57,385 nt of DNA from a virus. How positions within the stretch are numbered: position 1 is the first letter of the stretch; each line of letters begins with the position of its first letter. The stretch lies in IMG/VR virus record IMGVR_UViG_3300030106_000856, positions 1 through 57,385 of that record; one strand, 5' to 3'. The position numbers were made by a program, and so were the translations under genes. Below are positions 44,958 to 52,512 of the stretch, piece by piece. The notes under the pieces are model-generated. The model was not told the DNA's origin, did no database searches, and was given only the letters and a program-made list of their open reading frames with translations.

Positions 44958-45674
44958 TTATTCCTCCTTTAGGTTTGCTACGATTTGTTTTAGTTCTGTA
45001 TCTAAATCCTCTTTCATCTTGGGAAAGTTATCCCTTAATGTTGCTAAGTCTTTAGTGTTAGTTTTATAGTAAGATGTCATAGCTTCTTTGGTTTTGTTGA
45101 GTTTTGCTAAGTCTAAGAAACTCTTAGTATATAACTCCGCCCACGCTTCCGTGCCATAACCTGCATCTGCTTCAACATCTTCTGTTGGTTTTTCTACTGG
45201 TTTAGATGTTTCTTCTACAACATTCTTTAACTCAGTAATAGGTTTTTTCTTAACAGGCTCTTTATCTGCACTAGGCACATCCTCTCCTGCATAGATGTAA
45301 TGACCAAGACCATACATGGCTAAACACTTAACCAAGCATCGCATCTTAGTATCATTAACTTGTCTTGAATTTGGGTTTTGTACTGCATTGTTCTTGTAGT
45401 CCATAACACTTAGTGTCATTTCTCTATTTAAGTTATCTATAGATACTCTACATCTAACTTCTGCTGTACCATCGGGGTATTTGACATAAGGCACATCGCC
45501 CTCGCCTTGATAGAATAAGTATTGTGCCTGTGGATAATGTTCTTGTAGAACACCCCACGCCCACGCCCAAGATAGATAAGATAAGTTCATCTTCTTTTCT
45601 ATTTTATCAGAACAATCTATCTTAGATAGGTTGTCCCATACTTCTTTATATGTAAGTTCTTTATTATCAGCCAT
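44958..45674 (-). CDS. Single-strand annealing protein, Sak3/DUF1071 family
   Basis: 238 aa. The family signature is clear: MNLSYLSWAWAWGVLQEHYP (about residues 29-48), YPDGTAEVRCRVSI (about 66-79) and KMRCLVKCLAMYGLGHYIYA (about 109-128). These phage proteins anneal complementary single strands in recombination, like RecT or Erf. The C-terminal half is charged and helical. SD AGGAGGAAGC. The neighbouring exonuclease and SSB make a complete Red-like module. Confidence 0.85.
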   Translation of the reverse strand: MADNKELTYKEVWDNLSKIDCSDKIEKKMNLSYLSWAWAWGVLQEHYPQAQYLFYQGEGDVPYVKYPDGTAEVRCRVSIDNLNREMTLSVMDYKNNAVQNPNSRQVNDTKMRCLVKCLAMYGLGHYIYAGEDVPSADKEPVKKKPITELKNVVEETSKPVEKPTEDVEADAGYGTEAWAELYTKSFLDLAKLNKTKEAMTSYYKTNTKDLATLRDNFPKMKEDLDTELKQIVANLKEE

Positions 45675-46020
45675 TATTTGCTTCCTCCTTTACTGGAAAC
45701 AGATAATCACAATGCCACTCTAAAGTATCGTAAGTAATACCCAATGTTGCATCATGTTTTCTTTCTGCATAATCTAAAACTTCCATGCACTCATCATCAG
45801 TCAAATCGGGTCTAATGTTTTTTATATCATCTATTTCCCAAATAATAACTATAGAATTGCTATCATCATAACCATATCCATAGTTCTTTTTTTCTTTCAC
45901 TATATTCCAAGCATCATCTAATTCTTTTTGTGCTTTTTTATCAGAAGATATACCCTCTTCTGCATAAAAACTCAAAGCATTTTCGATAACTTCAATAGCT
46001 TTTTTTACTTCAATATTCAT
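45667..46020 (-). CDS. Hypothetical acidic protein, 117 aa
   Basis: Helical acidic protein with NIRPDLTDDECMEVLDYAER (about residues 68-87) and an aromatic end. It overlaps the exonuclease gene upstream and the annealing-protein gene downstream by four to eight bases, so it is co-translated with them. Function unknown; a regulatory or accessory role in recombination is possible. Confidence 0.68.
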   Translation of the reverse strand: MNIEVKKAIEVIENALSFYAEEGISSDKKAQKELDDAWNIVKEKKNYGYGYDDSNSIVIIWEIDDIKNIRPDLTDDECMEVLDYAERKHDATLGITYDTLEWHCDYLFPVKEEANNG

Positions 46021-46904
46021 TTGCTTTCCTCGTTATATTGATTACAAAATTCAGCCACATCACAATAGTTAGCACATCTAACGCACTCGCCTTTGGCTTC
46101 TACGACTTTCAGTAGCTTACTATCTTTATGACCACCTATATACTCATCAGCTTCTTCTTGGGTATCAAGCACTCTAACAGCAGTCTTTCTACCTTTCTTT
46201 TCCACTCTATAAGTATCTTTTCTTCTCCACCTTTCTTCATCAGTACACAAAGGCAACTCATCATTGATGAGATACTGCACTTCTGCTTCTTGGTGAATTG
46301 AAACTCTTTCTTCGATAAAGGCTTGTTGCTCTTCATCGCTCCATAAATCTATGTTTAAAACTGTGATTGGGGATGGCGGGTAATCCCCACCACTACGCAA
46401 GTACTGATTTCTGTTCCAGTCTCTCGCTATCGCAATAATATTTAACTGGTCAATAGTTTTTCCTGTGTTTTGCCTGTACAGATACGCATATATATTAAGC
46501 TGTTGTTCCCAATCTTTCTTGCCATCTTGCAAAGCAGACACGATAGACCAAGCAGAAGTTATCTTGTAGTCTTTTAATATGTTGTTTTTAATATCTATGC
46601 TGTCTGTCTGACCGCTTATTGTCCAATCTTTTACTATTGCATACATTCTTTGTTCTGTAATAGTGTCCTCGTTCTCCTCGTTGGCTCTTTCTAATATAGT
46701 GTGGACTGATTGACCTAACAGTTTCCATATCTCATCTGATATATCTATAGTTAATTCTTCGTAATGTTCTTGTGCCAACAATCTAATCCTTGGTGGTTGT
46801 AATAGACCAGTAGCAGATATGGTAGCTTTACCCCTACTGTAGCTATCATTATGTACCGCATTGATTATCTCTTGCGGTACATTGTGTTTATTGGTGTACT
46901 TCAC
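46017..46904 (-). CDS. PD-(D/E)XK exonuclease, RecB/Cas4-like
   Basis: 295 aa, GTG start (46904). Nuclease core: WTISGQTDSIDIKNNILKDY gives the G-x-D and D-x-K-type active site (about residues 94-117), followed by the QLNIYAYLYRQ helix (motif QxxxY, about 133-143). The C-terminus has four Cys in CVRCANYCDVAEFC, as in iron-sulfur Cas4/AddB-type nucleases. It would resect ends for the annealing protein. Confidence 0.82.
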   Translation of the reverse strand: MKYTNKHNVPQEIINAVHNDSYSRGKATISATGLLQPPRIRLLAQEHYEELTIDISDEIWKLLGQSVHTILERANEENEDTITEQRMYAIVKDWTISGQTDSIDIKNNILKDYKITSAWSIVSALQDGKKDWEQQLNIYAYLYRQNTGKTIDQLNIIAIARDWNRNQYLRSGGDYPPSPITVLNIDLWSDEEQQAFIEERVSIHQEAEVQYLINDELPLCTDEERWRRKDTYRVEKKGRKTAVRVLDTQEEADEYIGGHKDSKLLKVVEAKGECVRCANYCDVAEFCNQYNEESK

Positions 46905-47040
46905 TTCTTCTTATCTTTTCTTTTAGTCTCGCTACATCTACTTCCATACAGAAAACTGTATCTTGCATTTGCTGTACCATTTGTTTACTTTCTTTTAGTA
47001 CATTCTTTGCTTCTTCTAATCGCTGTTCTAAAGTTTGCAT
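46888..47040 (-). CDS. Small coiled-coil protein, 50 aa
   Basis: MQTLEQRLEEAKNVLKESKQ begins a continuous heptad coil; overlaps the exonuclease start by 17 bases. The SD is weak. Context in a tightly packed operon and good coding pattern support it. Confidence 0.6.
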   Translation of the reverse strand: MQTLEQRLEEAKNVLKESKQMVQQMQDTVFCMEVDVARLKEKIRRSEVHQ

Positions 47041-47048
47041 TTTAATCT

Positions 47049-47291
47049 TTACAGTCTCCATATACCTACTCCATCTTCTAATTGCCTAACAGTAAATTTA
47101 TAACTAGGGTTTTTGTGTGTAAACCTTAAACAGTAGTTTCTAATTATCTTTACCTCAGAAGCTATCTTAGACTTCGCTAGAGGGACTTTTATAGTCTGAC
47201 CCTTGTTCATGTCCTCCAAAGGTAAATCATACTTTCTAGGCTTTCCTACTCCTTTTGGTACAGGTATGCCATCTTCTATTTTAAATTGCAT
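47049..47291 (-). CDS. Conserved hypothetical protein, 80 aa
   Basis: Contains GIPVPKGVGKPRKYDLPLED (about residues 8-27) and VRQLEDGVGIWRL at the C-terminus, a pattern I know from small proteins in marine phages and prophages. SD AAGGAGGACAATAA, overlapping the stop of the preceding gene. No function known. Confidence 0.72.
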   Translation of the reverse strand: MQFKIEDGIPVPKGVGKPRKYDLPLEDMNKGQTIKVPLAKSKIASEVKIIRNYCLRFTHKNPSYKFTVRQLEDGVGIWRL

Positions 47292-47453
47292 TTATTGTCC
47301 TCCTTTTGGTAAAAAATTCAATTTAGCTGATAAGCCTTTTATGTAGTTAGCATCTACATTAAGCATACTACTTATATGTGCTAACTGTTGTGGTGTGATT
47401 TTGTCTAACAAGATTTGTAGTAGAAGTATTTCTTTTTCATCTAATGTTGTCAT
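47292..47453 (-). CDS. Small helical protein, 53 aa, first gene of the recombination operon
   Basis: MTTLDEKEILLLQILLDKIT starts an all-helical protein resembling a small HTH-like domain (QQLAHISSMLNVDANYIKGL), but the match is not strong. SD AGGAAAGC. It lies downstream of the long leader region 47454-47977. Confidence 0.65.
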   Translation of the reverse strand: MTTLDEKEILLLQILLDKITPQQLAHISSMLNVDANYIKGLSAKLNFLPKGGQ

Positions 47454-47977
47454 ATGCTTTCCTAAAAAATGCTAGTTTTTTATTAGAGACTTTGAAACTA
47501 GCAAAACAGTTGCCTCGCAATGCTGTGTTTTGTTATTTATCGACATTGAAACACCCTCGCACATGAGGAAAAATCAGTCTAGTAAGGCGTTGTTCATATT
47601 ACCTAGCCTATATGCAAAGCGTGTATTATCAACGAACCCTTGGCGTAATACATTCCAAGTTATCCCTATACTTTGCTAGGTGGTAAAACTGGATTTATAC
47701 TTTCATAGCTATCCACTTTTCCGCTAACCTTACTGACATAAAATACTTTTGCTTTTGTACTCACTTGCCATATTGTAATCATCATTGTTTTAGTGTCATT
47801 TAATCCCTAAAAAACTATACAATATTCGCCAGACGCTACTTTTCCAAAAGTTTTACATCTCGACATCTACAAATTCATCACTATAAAGAAAGTTGTTTGA
47901 ACTTGTATTCAGTTGATGTCATATATAAGTGTAGATGATGTGTTGATAATGTCAAGAGTTTATTGTAATATATTTTT
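47454..47977. other. Divergent intergenic region with several hairpins
   Basis: About 520 bp between the minus-strand recombination operon and the plus-strand primase operon. Four hairpins lie at 47471-47591: GCTAGTTT/AAACTAGC, a bulged CAAAACAG/CTGTGTTTTG, GTGTTTT/GAAACAC, and CCTC/GAGG. The second and third share a strand, so they are alternatives. A 39-codon minus-strand frame (MMITIWQVSTKAKVFYVSKV...) and a 24-30 codon one (MSINNKTQHCEATV...) are present but unproven. It resembles a structured leader, not a gene. Confidence 0.4.
47943..47971 (+). promoter_or_regulatory. Sigma70-like promoter with no room for a leader
   Basis: TTGATA (47943-47948), 17-nt spacer, TAATAT (47966-47971). The expected start site is 47977-47979, and the ATG of the next gene is 47978-47980, with no SD upstream. 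The mRNA is predicted to be leaderless. Confidence 0.65.
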
Positions 47978-48271
47978 ATGCAACAGACTGACTACATAAA
48001 TTCAGATACAGACCAAAAAACTTTAGATGGTTTAGTAGTCAAACAAGCAGTAAGAGATGTAGCTAGTAAACATCCAAAAATTTCTAGTGAAGCCTTATTA
48101 TACTTTATGTCTGATGATTTTTCCAATTTGTGTGAGCGTAATGACATCAATTCTGATGGCATTTTCAATGCAATAAAGGAGTTAAATACTTATCCAATAC
48201 TATCTAAGAAAAGACTTGCAGAAGATGTCTGCGATATGGTTGATGAGTATTTTGGTATATATAGTAGGTAG
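47978..48271 (+). CDS. Hypothetical acidic helical protein, 97 aa
   Basis: Helical, acidic, with VKQAVRDVASKHPKISSEAL (about residues 22-41) and DDFSNLCERNDINSDGIFNA (about 47-66). No SD precedes the ATG, which sits at the predicted transcription start. Its stop codon lies inside the first operator-like dyad of the next gene. No known family. Confidence 0.7.
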   Translation: MQQTDYINSDTDQKTLDGLVVKQAVRDVASKHPKISSEALLYFMSDDFSNLCERNDINSDGIFNAIKELNTYPILSKKRLAEDVCDMVDEYFGIYSR

Positions 48272-48330
48272 ATACTTACTATATTTTAATATTAAGTAGT
48301 ATCTACTACATAGTAAGTATATACATACTA
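48263..48330. promoter_or_regulatory. Cluster of AGTA..TACT dyads upstream of the primase-helicase gene
   Basis: AGTAGGTA/TACTTACT (48263-48280), AGTAGTATCTACT (48295-48307) and the near-perfect TAGTAAGTAT/ATACATACTA (48311-48330), followed by the SD TAGGAGG. The same kinds of dyad precede terL (1779-1879). Probable shared operators. Confidence 0.5.
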
Positions 48331-48343
48331 TAGGAGGTAAGAG

Positions 48344-50113
48344 ATGTATGTCAATAGTGAAATGGATAAAAGAGATTTTTTAAGTCATGTAAATAATCAG
48401 CCAAGGACAAGCGGTATGAAACTTGGTCAACATAAAATATCTTGTCATGTATGTCAAAACCAAAGAAGTAAAAACAAACAAGACAAACCTTTATCAGTAA
48501 ACATAGAAGCTGATAAGGTCATATATCATTGTCATCATTGCGGTATCAATGGTTTAGTTTCAAGGAGAGAGGATTTTAAAATGAAAGTAGTAAAACAAGA
48601 AGTAAAAAAACCAGTAGAAGTTCCAGAAAATATATCTAATGGTAAAGCTAGTGATTGGTTGCAGGAAAGAGGTATAAGTATTACAGCCTCCGAGACAGCA
48701 GGATGCATCCTGACGGAAAAAAAATATAAACCAGTCATAGGTTTTTCTTTCGTTAGCGATGGAGAGGTTGAAGCAGTTAAGTATAGAAGTGCAAATGGAA
48801 GCAAGAGTTTTTGGTGGGATGGGAACGCTCAAAAGCTGTGGGGTCAACAGGTTTATGATAGCAAATTGCCAACATTAAAAAGCACAATCATCATAACTGA
48901 GGGAGAAATGGACACACTAGCTATCAAAACAGCTTTTGAGGGTGTGATGAATGTAGATTGCTATTCTGTTCCCAATGGAGCTCCAAACAAGATTACTGAT
49001 AACAAGATAGACCCAAGCGAAGATGGTAGATTTAAGTATGTATGGAACGATAGGGATAAGTTTGAGAATGTTGAAAGGGTTATTCTTTGTACAGATGCAG
49101 ATGAAAACGGAAACATACTAGCAGATGAATTAGCTAGAAGATTAAATAAAGCTAGATGTTATAGAGTAGATAACCTAGACTGTAAAGATGCTAATGATGT
49201 TCTATTAAAACACGGAGCAGAAAAGCTAAGAGATGTCGTGCTAAATGCTGAGCCAATACCTTTACATGGTTTAAATAACCTAGACCATTATGCAGATGAG
49301 TTTCAAAGTTTATATGATAAAGGTATGCCAAGCGGTGTATCTACAGGATATGCAAGTGTTGATGAGATATTTACTTTATCTACAGGCAATTTAGTTGTGT
49401 GTACTGGTCATGCGGGGGATGGTAAATCAGCTTTCATAGACCAATTAGTGGTTAATGTCGCAAGGAACAACGGGTGGAAAACTTGTTTCTGTTCTTTTGA
49501 AAAGCCAGTTCAACTTCATGCAGTTCAGTTGTCTCAAATCCTTGTAGGTAAGCCATTCTTTGAGGGTACTAATATAAGAATGACCCAAGAAGAAAAAGAC
49601 TTTGCGGAGACTTGGATAAGAGAACACATACTATTTCAAGACTATCAAGATGGTGGGTTGCCAACAATAGAAGCTATCTTAGAAAAGGGAGCAAGTGCAG
49701 TTATGAGATATGGCATAAGAGTATTAGTCATAGACCCATTTAACTTTATACATACTGAACATACTGGATTAGAAACTGATATGGTTAGCGAAATGCTAAC
49801 AAAAGTGCAGTTATTCGCAAAGCAACATGATGTATTGGTGTTCTTTGTCGCACATCCTACAAAGCCTTTCATTAGGGATGGCAAAAAGAATGTTTGTACT
49901 GGTGTTGATGTAGCCAAATCTTATGCTTGGTTTAGTAAAGCTGATACTGGATTGACTGTTTATAGAGGAGAAGAGGGAGTTGAGATACATAACTGGAAAG
50001 CTAGATGGGGTTGGCAAGGTAAGTTAGGAAGTGTTAATATGTCCTTTAATCCAGTAAATGGGAGATACGCAGAAATTGAAGAAGTTGATGATAACTTTGA
50101 CTGGGAGTTCTGA
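48344..50113 (+). CDS. DNA primase-helicase (T7 gp4/Twinkle-like)
   Basis: 589 aa. A zinc ribbon with CHVCQNQ (about residue 34) and CHHCG (about 63); a Toprim domain with IITEGEMDTLA (~182-192) and ILCTDADENG (~246-255); and a RecA-like DnaB-type helicase with Walker A GHAGDGKS (355-362) and Walker B VLVIDPFN (~461-468). It primes and unwinds at the fork. No phage DNA polymerase was found, so it probably works with the host replicase. SD AGGAGGTAAG. Confidence 0.93.
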   Translation: MYVNSEMDKRDFLSHVNNQPRTSGMKLGQHKISCHVCQNQRSKNKQDKPLSVNIEADKVIYHCHHCGINGLVSRREDFKMKVVKQEVKKPVEVPENISNGKASDWLQERGISITASETAGCILTEKKYKPVIGFSFVSDGEVEAVKYRSANGSKSFWWDGNAQKLWGQQVYDSKLPTLKSTIIITEGEMDTLAIKTAFEGVMNVDCYSVPNGAPNKITDNKIDPSEDGRFKYVWNDRDKFENVERVILCTDADENGNILADELARRLNKARCYRVDNLDCKDANDVLLKHGAEKLRDVVLNAEPIPLHGLNNLDHYADEFQSLYDKGMPSGVSTGYASVDEIFTLSTGNLVVCTGHAGDGKSAFIDQLVVNVARNNGWKTCFCSFEKPVQLHAVQLSQILVGKPFFEGTNIRMTQEEKDFAETWIREHILFQDYQDGGLPTIEAILEKGASAVMRYGIRVLVIDPFNFIHTEHTGLETDMVSEMLTKVQLFAKQHDVLVFFVAHPTKPFIRDGKKNVCTGVDVAKSYAWFSKADTGLTVYRGEEGVEIHNWKARWGWQGKLGSVNMSFNPVNGRYAEIEEVDDNFDWEF

Positions 50114-50606
50114 AACATTACAGATTAATGATTTAGGCAGTCCATACTTACATCTACGAAACCAAGTTGCAATAACTAGAATTGGTAAAAGCAAGGTTGG
50201 AAGAGCAATCGTGTTCGACCAACATATCATAGATAAATCTTATTTAGATAACAAACTAACAGCACAACAACATAATGTATGCAATCGCTACTTGGAATTA
50301 ATATCAAAAAGCGGAGTTTTTCCACACAGTTCTGCAAATGGAAAAGAAATATTTACCAGTCATAGTTTTTCCAAGCCTTTGCCAAGGGCGGTCATGTTAT
50401 CGAGAGTTCAAAAAAGAATAGTGAGTGAGTGTGGGCATGAGAGAGAGAAGATTTTCTGGCGAATAATGGTTGACAATCCTACAGAAATTAACAAAACCAA
50501 GGAGTTAGTAATGCAAGAATGTTCTAATGCACTACTAACATACTGGTATCTTAATCAGAAAAATCCTGTTTCCTTGTTTCAGCAATCCCTTGCAAACCAA
50601 GTTTAG
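50088..50606 (+). CDS. Hypothetical protein, 172 aa, overlapping the primase-helicase end
   Basis: ATG 50088 (after GAAGAAG) is preferred; a frame opening at 50058 also exists. The gene overlaps the helicase end by 26 bases, and its 3' end overlaps the minus-strand RHH gene by 56. Basic, with ITRIGKSKVGRAIVFDQH (about residues 30-47) and helical PRAVMLSRVQKRIVSECGHE (about 98-117). No family recognised; replication context. A TATTTACCAGT copy (50350-50360) occurs inside it. Confidence 0.65.
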   Translation: MITLTGSSETLQINDLGSPYLHLRNQVAITRIGKSKVGRAIVFDQHIIDKSYLDNKLTAQQHNVCNRYLELISKSGVFPHSSANGKEIFTSHSFSKPLPRAVMLSRVQKRIVSECGHEREKIFWRIMVDNPTEINKTKELVMQECSNALLTYWYLNQKNPVSLFQQSLANQV

Positions 50607-50814
50607 TATCGTAGTTATCGCTATTGATAGTTCCGCTAAATATAGCTTTACCCTCTTGTTCAGCAGTATCTTCTTCTACAGTAAGTCCTTTCTCATCTGC
50701 CAAACTATGTATCATGTGAATAATTTGTTTGTTGAGTGAGCGACTTTCTTTCTTAGCTAGAGAATGTGCCAATTCATAGGTTTCTTCTGAACATCTAATG
50801 AATAGACTTTTCAT
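50551..50814 (-). CDS. Ribbon-helix-helix (Arc/MetJ-type) DNA-binding protein
   Basis: 87 aa. The N-terminal strand KSLFIRC, then helix EETYELAHSLAKKE, turn SRSLNKQ and helix IIHMIHSLADEKG fit a ribbon-helix-helix domain (residues ~2-40). The C-terminal half is acidic. ATG 50814 is chosen because AAGGA lies eight nt upstream. RHH proteins bind palindromic operators as dimers, so it is a candidate regulator of the dyad clusters here. It overlaps the upstream gene by 20 bases and the plus-strand gene by 56. Confidence 0.7.
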   Translation of the reverse strand: MKSLFIRCSEETYELAHSLAKKESRSLNKQIIHMIHSLADEKGLTVEEDTAEQEGKAIFSGTINSDNYDTKLGLQGIAETRKQDFSD

Positions 50815-51109
50815 GTTTATCATCCTTATAAATTATCTGCGGACTGTCTTGCACTTCTGCAATAGCAACACTTTCCCTACCTACTTGATAATACCTATCT
50901 TCTTCTAATTGCTTGATAGCACTTTCGATTAACCATTCGTTAGACATAATCAAAGGGTCATCTAAAAGAGATATGGCAAAAGCAAGAGCGTTTAGTTCAG
51001 TCTCAAATATCCATACGAAATGTCGCCATTTAGCACTAGATTTAGTTGAGTGAACATTACTTGGCTCGGGTATATCTAAGTGATATGTGTGTCTTATTAC
51101 CGCATACAT
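50795..51109 (-). CDS. Hypothetical protein, 104 aa, predicted leaderless
   Basis: Aromatic-rich N-terminus (MYAVIRHTYHLDIPEP), a WRHFVWIFETELNALAFAIS segment (about residues 28-47) and an acidic end. No SD precedes the ATG, which lies nine bases from the -10 box of promoter P2, so the mRNA is predicted to be nearly leaderless. Function unknown; co-transcribed with the RHH gene. Confidence 0.68.
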   Translation of the reverse strand: MYAVIRHTYHLDIPEPSNVHSTKSSAKWRHFVWIFETELNALAFAISLLDDPLIMSNEWLIESAIKQLEEDRYYQVGRESVAIAEVQDSPQIIYKDDKHEKSIH

Positions 51110-51117
51110 AAGCTACT

Positions 51118-51147
51118 ATTATAATGCAAAATGCTATCAAAGTGAAA
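51118..51147 (-). promoter_or_regulatory. Promoter P2, near-identical to P1
   Basis: Minus strand: TTTCACTTTGATAGCA, three variable bases, then TGCATTATAAT; -10 TATAAT at 51118-51123. It differs from P1 (17544-17573) only in those three bases between the blocks. It drives the 104-aa and RHH genes. Confidence 0.7.
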
Positions 51148-51154
51148 TACATAT

Positions 51155-51170
51155 TGTTCCACATGGAACA
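51155..51170. promoter_or_regulatory. parS-like inverted repeat
   Basis: TGTTCCACATGGAACA: seven-base arms TGTTCCA/TGGAACA around CA. The bacterial parS consensus is TGTTTCACGTGAAACA. It lies seven bases upstream of the -35 region of P2. It may be an operator or a site for host ParB; no parB is in the window. Confidence 0.5.
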
Positions 51171-51375
51171 TTTACCCTACTGCTGTATTATTAAACACCA
51201 CAGGTTGTACAACACAGCCGTAGGATTTTATATAAATATTTACCAGTCTATTGTTTTAACTAAGGAGCTAGTGGGTTCCAGCTAAAAAAAATATTTACCA
51301 GTCAATTTTTTCTGATGGAACTGAGAGGTGTCGTTTGAAACTATAAGGACAACTATCACTAGACTATCACTTGAA

Positions 51376-51412
51376 GAAAAAAAAAGGGAAGCAGTCTTTT
51401 CGACTGCCTCCC
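51376..51412 (-). terminator. Rho-independent terminator (minus) with no gene in front
   Basis: Minus strand: GGGAGGCAGTC, loop GAAAA, GACTGCTTCCC, then T9. Eleven-position stem with one mismatch. No convincing minus-strand gene lies between it and the terminator at 51692, so it may end an untranslated RNA from the origin region. Confidence 0.85.
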
Positions 51413-51502
51413 TACCTTGGAGGTAATATAGTAAATGAACTTACATTCTATATTTCATGTTGGTAATCACAATATAATATAAAAGATAGCATATTGCAAG
51501 AG

Positions 51503-51534
51503 TTATACACAACTTTTCCACAGATTTATCCACA
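51503..51534 (+). promoter_or_regulatory. Three DnaA boxes in tandem
   Basis: TTATACACA (51503), TTTTCCACA (51514) and TTATCCACA (51526): all fit TTWTNCACA, in the same direction, with starts 11 and 12 bases apart, about one helical turn each. This suggests host DnaA loading at a phage origin. Confidence 0.75.
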
Positions 51535-51691
51535 GCCAAAAAACCAGTAAATATATATAATTTACAGCATATTCAATCATGTGTTCATGTCCTCAAATTT
51601 GACACCACGCAACACCAGAAAAAACAATATACCAGTAAATATTTTTTATTATCACCTGACCACGCTGTTCCATATCCTCTTTTTTTAGACC

Positions 51692-51734
51692 AAAAAAAAA
51701 GGCGGGACACCACCTTTTACAGTAGCATCCCGCC
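51692..51734 (-). terminator. Rho-independent terminator of the ribozyme operon
   Basis: Minus strand: GGCGGGA ... TCCCGCC followed by T9. It starts seven bases after the stop codon of the last operon gene (51741-51893). Confidence 0.93.
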
Positions 51735-51740
51735 TTAATT

Positions 51741-51893
51741 TTATTCTTCAGTTTCTTCTAAATGATGAATTAAAGCATATAATCCCGCCTTTACTCCGCT
51801 ATGTTCAGCTTTAGTATGGCTATCATTTACCCATTCATCATCTGCAATAATATCTTCTGCGATATTTTTAATTCTATCTAAGTCGATATTCAT
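51741..51893 (-). CDS. Small acidic protein, 50 aa, last gene of the ribozyme operon
   Basis: MNIDLDRIKNIAEDIIADDE starts an acidic helical protein ending in a Glu-rich tail (HHLEETEE). Its ATG overlaps the upstream stop (ATGA), so translation is coupled. It is directly followed by the operon terminator. No family recognised. Confidence 0.7.
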   Translation of the reverse strand: MNIDLDRIKNIAEDIIADDEWVNDSHTKAEHSGVKAGLYALIHHLEETEE

Positions 51894-52159
51894 TCTTGTA
51901 CCTCAACTTCTATTATTTGATTATCACTTGTAAATCCAAGATGTTTTGGAAAGGGTAAATTCATATCCGCCCTTTCTTTGTATAAAACATCTTGCACTTT
52001 GTGATTAATCGAAACCAAAGTATTAAAATATTTAACTAGAGATAAATCAACATCTGATTTTTCATCTAATTGCCTATTAATCTTTGTATAGATTTCGTTG
52101 CAAGTTCCTATGTTTACTTTCAAAGTAAATTCTAACAATTCTCTATTAGTCATTTTCAA
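51890..52159 (-). CDS. Hypothetical helical protein, 89 aa
   Basis: Frame MKMTNRELLEFTLKVNIGTC..., helical to residue ~65 and ending in acidic VEVQE. It overlaps the upstream gene by 14 bases and the downstream gene by four. No ribozyme separates these last three cistrons. Function unknown. Confidence 0.7.
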   Translation of the reverse strand: MKMTNRELLEFTLKVNIGTCNEIYTKINRQLDEKSDVDLSLVKYFNTLVSINHKVQDVLYKERADMNLPFPKHLGFTSDNQIIEVEVQE

Positions 52160-52478
52160 ATTCTCCAGTTATATCAACTTGACAATCATCGCCATATTCT
52201 GTCCCTTTAAAGACACCCCATATTTTGATTTTGTTAAGAAGTTCATCATCAGTAAATCTCTCATCAGACCATTCAACATATGCAGTTAAGTTATTGAATG
52301 TATCTAAAGAATGTCCCTCTTTTTTTCTTGTTGATTTTACTAAATCATAACAATCACATTCTAAATAAACACTTCTAACTTCTTCATCAGTAAGTTTTAC
52401 ATTAGATGTAATTTGATAATGCCTAGAATCTTGGGAATATTCCTCAATGTCATAAACATATTCATTTTCATTTTTCAT
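52146..52478 (-). CDS. Hypothetical acidic protein, 110 aa
   Basis: Start at ATG 52478, six nt from the SD hairpin 52485-52500; a longer reading would run through the ribozyme. Acidic with many Tyr and Asp (DIEEYSQDSRHYQITSNVKL, about residues 9-28), LTDEEVRSVYLECDCYDLVK and a C-terminal VDITGEFEND. Looks like a small beta-alpha protein. First gene behind ribozyme HH6. Confidence 0.75.
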   Translation of the reverse strand: MKNENEYVYDIEEYSQDSRHYQITSNVKLTDEEVRSVYLECDCYDLVKSTRKKEGHSLDTFNNLTAYVEWSDERFTDDELLNKIKIWGVFKGTEYGDDCQVDITGEFEND

Positions 52479-52484
52479 AATAAT

Positions 52485-52500
52485 TACCCCTCCAAGGGCA
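52485..52500 (-). promoter_or_regulatory. Shine-Dalgarno hairpin, loop UUGGAG, for gene 52146-52478
   Basis: Minus strand: UGCCC, loop UUGGAG, GGGUA (pairs U-A, G-U, then three C-G). ATG follows after six nt. Confidence 0.72.
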
Positions 52501-52512
52501 GTTAAATTTAAT

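Larger units (their letters stand above)
51177..51740. other. Putative replication origin region
   Basis: Non-coding, about 560 bp, with three DnaA boxes (51503-51534), AT-rich flanks, four ACCAGT-centred repeats (51237-51247, 51292-51302, 51543-51553, 51631-51641), a long inverted repeat CTACTGCTGT/ACAGCCGTAG enclosing GTTGTACAAC, and two minus-strand terminators. The first arm of the long repeat starts near 51179. It lies beside the replication genes. An origin is inferred. Confidence 0.6.

Noticed and set aside
47660-47672. TAGGGATAA on the minus strand, resembling part of a homing endonuclease site
   Set aside because: Only nine bases match, there is no endonuclease gene and no insertion boundary.
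51313-51347. A plus-strand CUGAUGG ... GAAAC stretch resembling another hammerhead
   Set aside because: The core reads CUGAUGG, not CUGAUGA, stem II does not pair, and no stem I or III could be formed.
51431-51478. Plus-strand 15-codon frame behind a TTGGAGG sequence
   Set aside because: Too short and without composition evidence; the SD-like sequence is next to a minus-strand terminator.
51505-51582. Minus-strand frame for a 25-residue hydrophobic peptide (MIEYAVNYIYLLVFWLW...)
   Set aside because: It has a fair SD, but it lies on top of the DnaA boxes and AT-rich DNA gives such peptides by chance; no other support.
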